In this document: one piece after another, positions 63,861 through 64,000 of the stretch | Numbering within the stretch: the stretch's first letter is position 1 | How the letters are laid out: each line of letters begins with the position of its first letter | NCBI RefSeq assembly: GCF_964030925.1 | Contig: NZ_OZ034992.1 | Span: forward strand, 186,001-250,000 | DNA from: Spiroplasma_E sp902809815 | GTDB lineage: Bacteria; Bacillota_I; Bacilli_A; Mycoplasmatales; VBWQ01 | Direction: 5' to 3' | Length of the DNA stretch: 64,000 nucleotides | The notes under the pieces: generated by a model | Databases searched by the model: none | What the model saw: the letters and a program-made list of their open reading frames with translations, nothing else | Told to the model about the DNA's origin: nothing | Made by a program: the position numbers and the translations under genes

Positions 63861-64000
63861 ATGTCAAAAATTAATAATTGTGCTTGTGAGTAACATTTTC
63901 ATTTAGCAATGTATATATGTAAACTTTGTGACCAAGTTATTTGTCCTAAAAGAGTTTTACAAAATTTATATACTGGAAAATATTACTGTCCAAATTGCAT
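63861..64000 (+). pseudogene. Zinc-ribbon viral ORF, interrupted by TAA, cut by window edge
   Basis: MSKINNCACE then TAA at 63891-63893, then in the same frame HFHLAMYICKLCDQVICPKR and TGKYYCPNC to the edge. Two Cys-x2-Cys knuckles make a zinc ribbon. The stop sits where a Trp or similar would be expected. An ATG at 63909 could restart translation after it. Continues beyond the window. Confidence 0.5.

Overview
The window is from a wall-less mollicute, almost certainly a Spiroplasma. TGA is read as tryptophan throughout: ArgS, PyrG, Fba, GlyA, UvrA, TyrS and many others only read through if it is. DNA is very AT-rich, gene order is that of low-GC Firmicutes (argS-rpoE-pyrG-fba; hprK-lgt-trxB-whiA), a lactose/cellobiose-type PTS is present, and the right end carries genes of a Spiroplasma plectrovirus (SpV1-like filamentous ssDNA phage). 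The many decaying insertion sequences and broken genes suggest an insect-associated lineage with a degrading genome.

Layout. 1-3.9 kb: argS (3' part), rpoE, pyrG, fba. 3.9-7.1 kb: a PPC/DUF296 gene cut off from its upstream region by an IS5-family element, then an ISLre2 (UPF0236) transposase. 7.1-23.7 kb: a compact prophage with short-tailed (podovirus-like) architecture. Its rightward late block holds terminase small and large subunits, portal, a 929-aa structural protein, scaffold, major capsid protein, a KTSC-like protein, a connector/tail-fibre fusion and two tiny membrane proteins. It meets, at a shared terminator (18167..18194), a leftward block of a possible internal virion protein, many micro-ORFs, RecT and a PD-(D/E)XK nuclease. 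No integrase, polymerase, repressor, tape measure or endolysin is visible; an endolysin is not needed in a wall-less host. An IS3-family copy sits in the leftward block. 23.7-24.1 kb is a gene-free, hairpin-rich stretch.

24.2-44 kb: rpiB, glyA, an ftsK gene that has lost its centre at an IS3 nest, a second IS5 copy, a frameshifted hypothetical gene, an SNF-family Na+ symporter, PTS IIB and IIA, a secreted hypothetical, uvrB, a frameshifted acetyltransferase, ogt, an APC permease, an alpha/beta hydrolase and a coiled-coil/tail-collar-like gene split by IS3. 44-61.5 kb: uvrA, an IS5-split coiled-coil gene, a four-TM protein, a GDSL esterase, a broken gene joining a Nudix-like domain to a ThsA-like SLOG domain, hprK-lgt-trxB-whiA-xre, a hypothetical, tyrS with a large insertion, and a CvpA-like gene split by IS5. 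61.6-64 kb: plectrovirus remnant with 18-bp tandem repeats, an HUH Rep, a perfect stem-loop that could be its replication origin, and small viral ORFs.

Mobile DNA shapes the window. Four IS5-family copies (3-bp target duplications; transposase needs a -1 frameshift at A8) and three IS3-family copies (all with GTGG target duplications) can be delimited to the base. Several further genes are broken at homopolymer runs. Coordinates and translations were worked out by eye; no database search was run.
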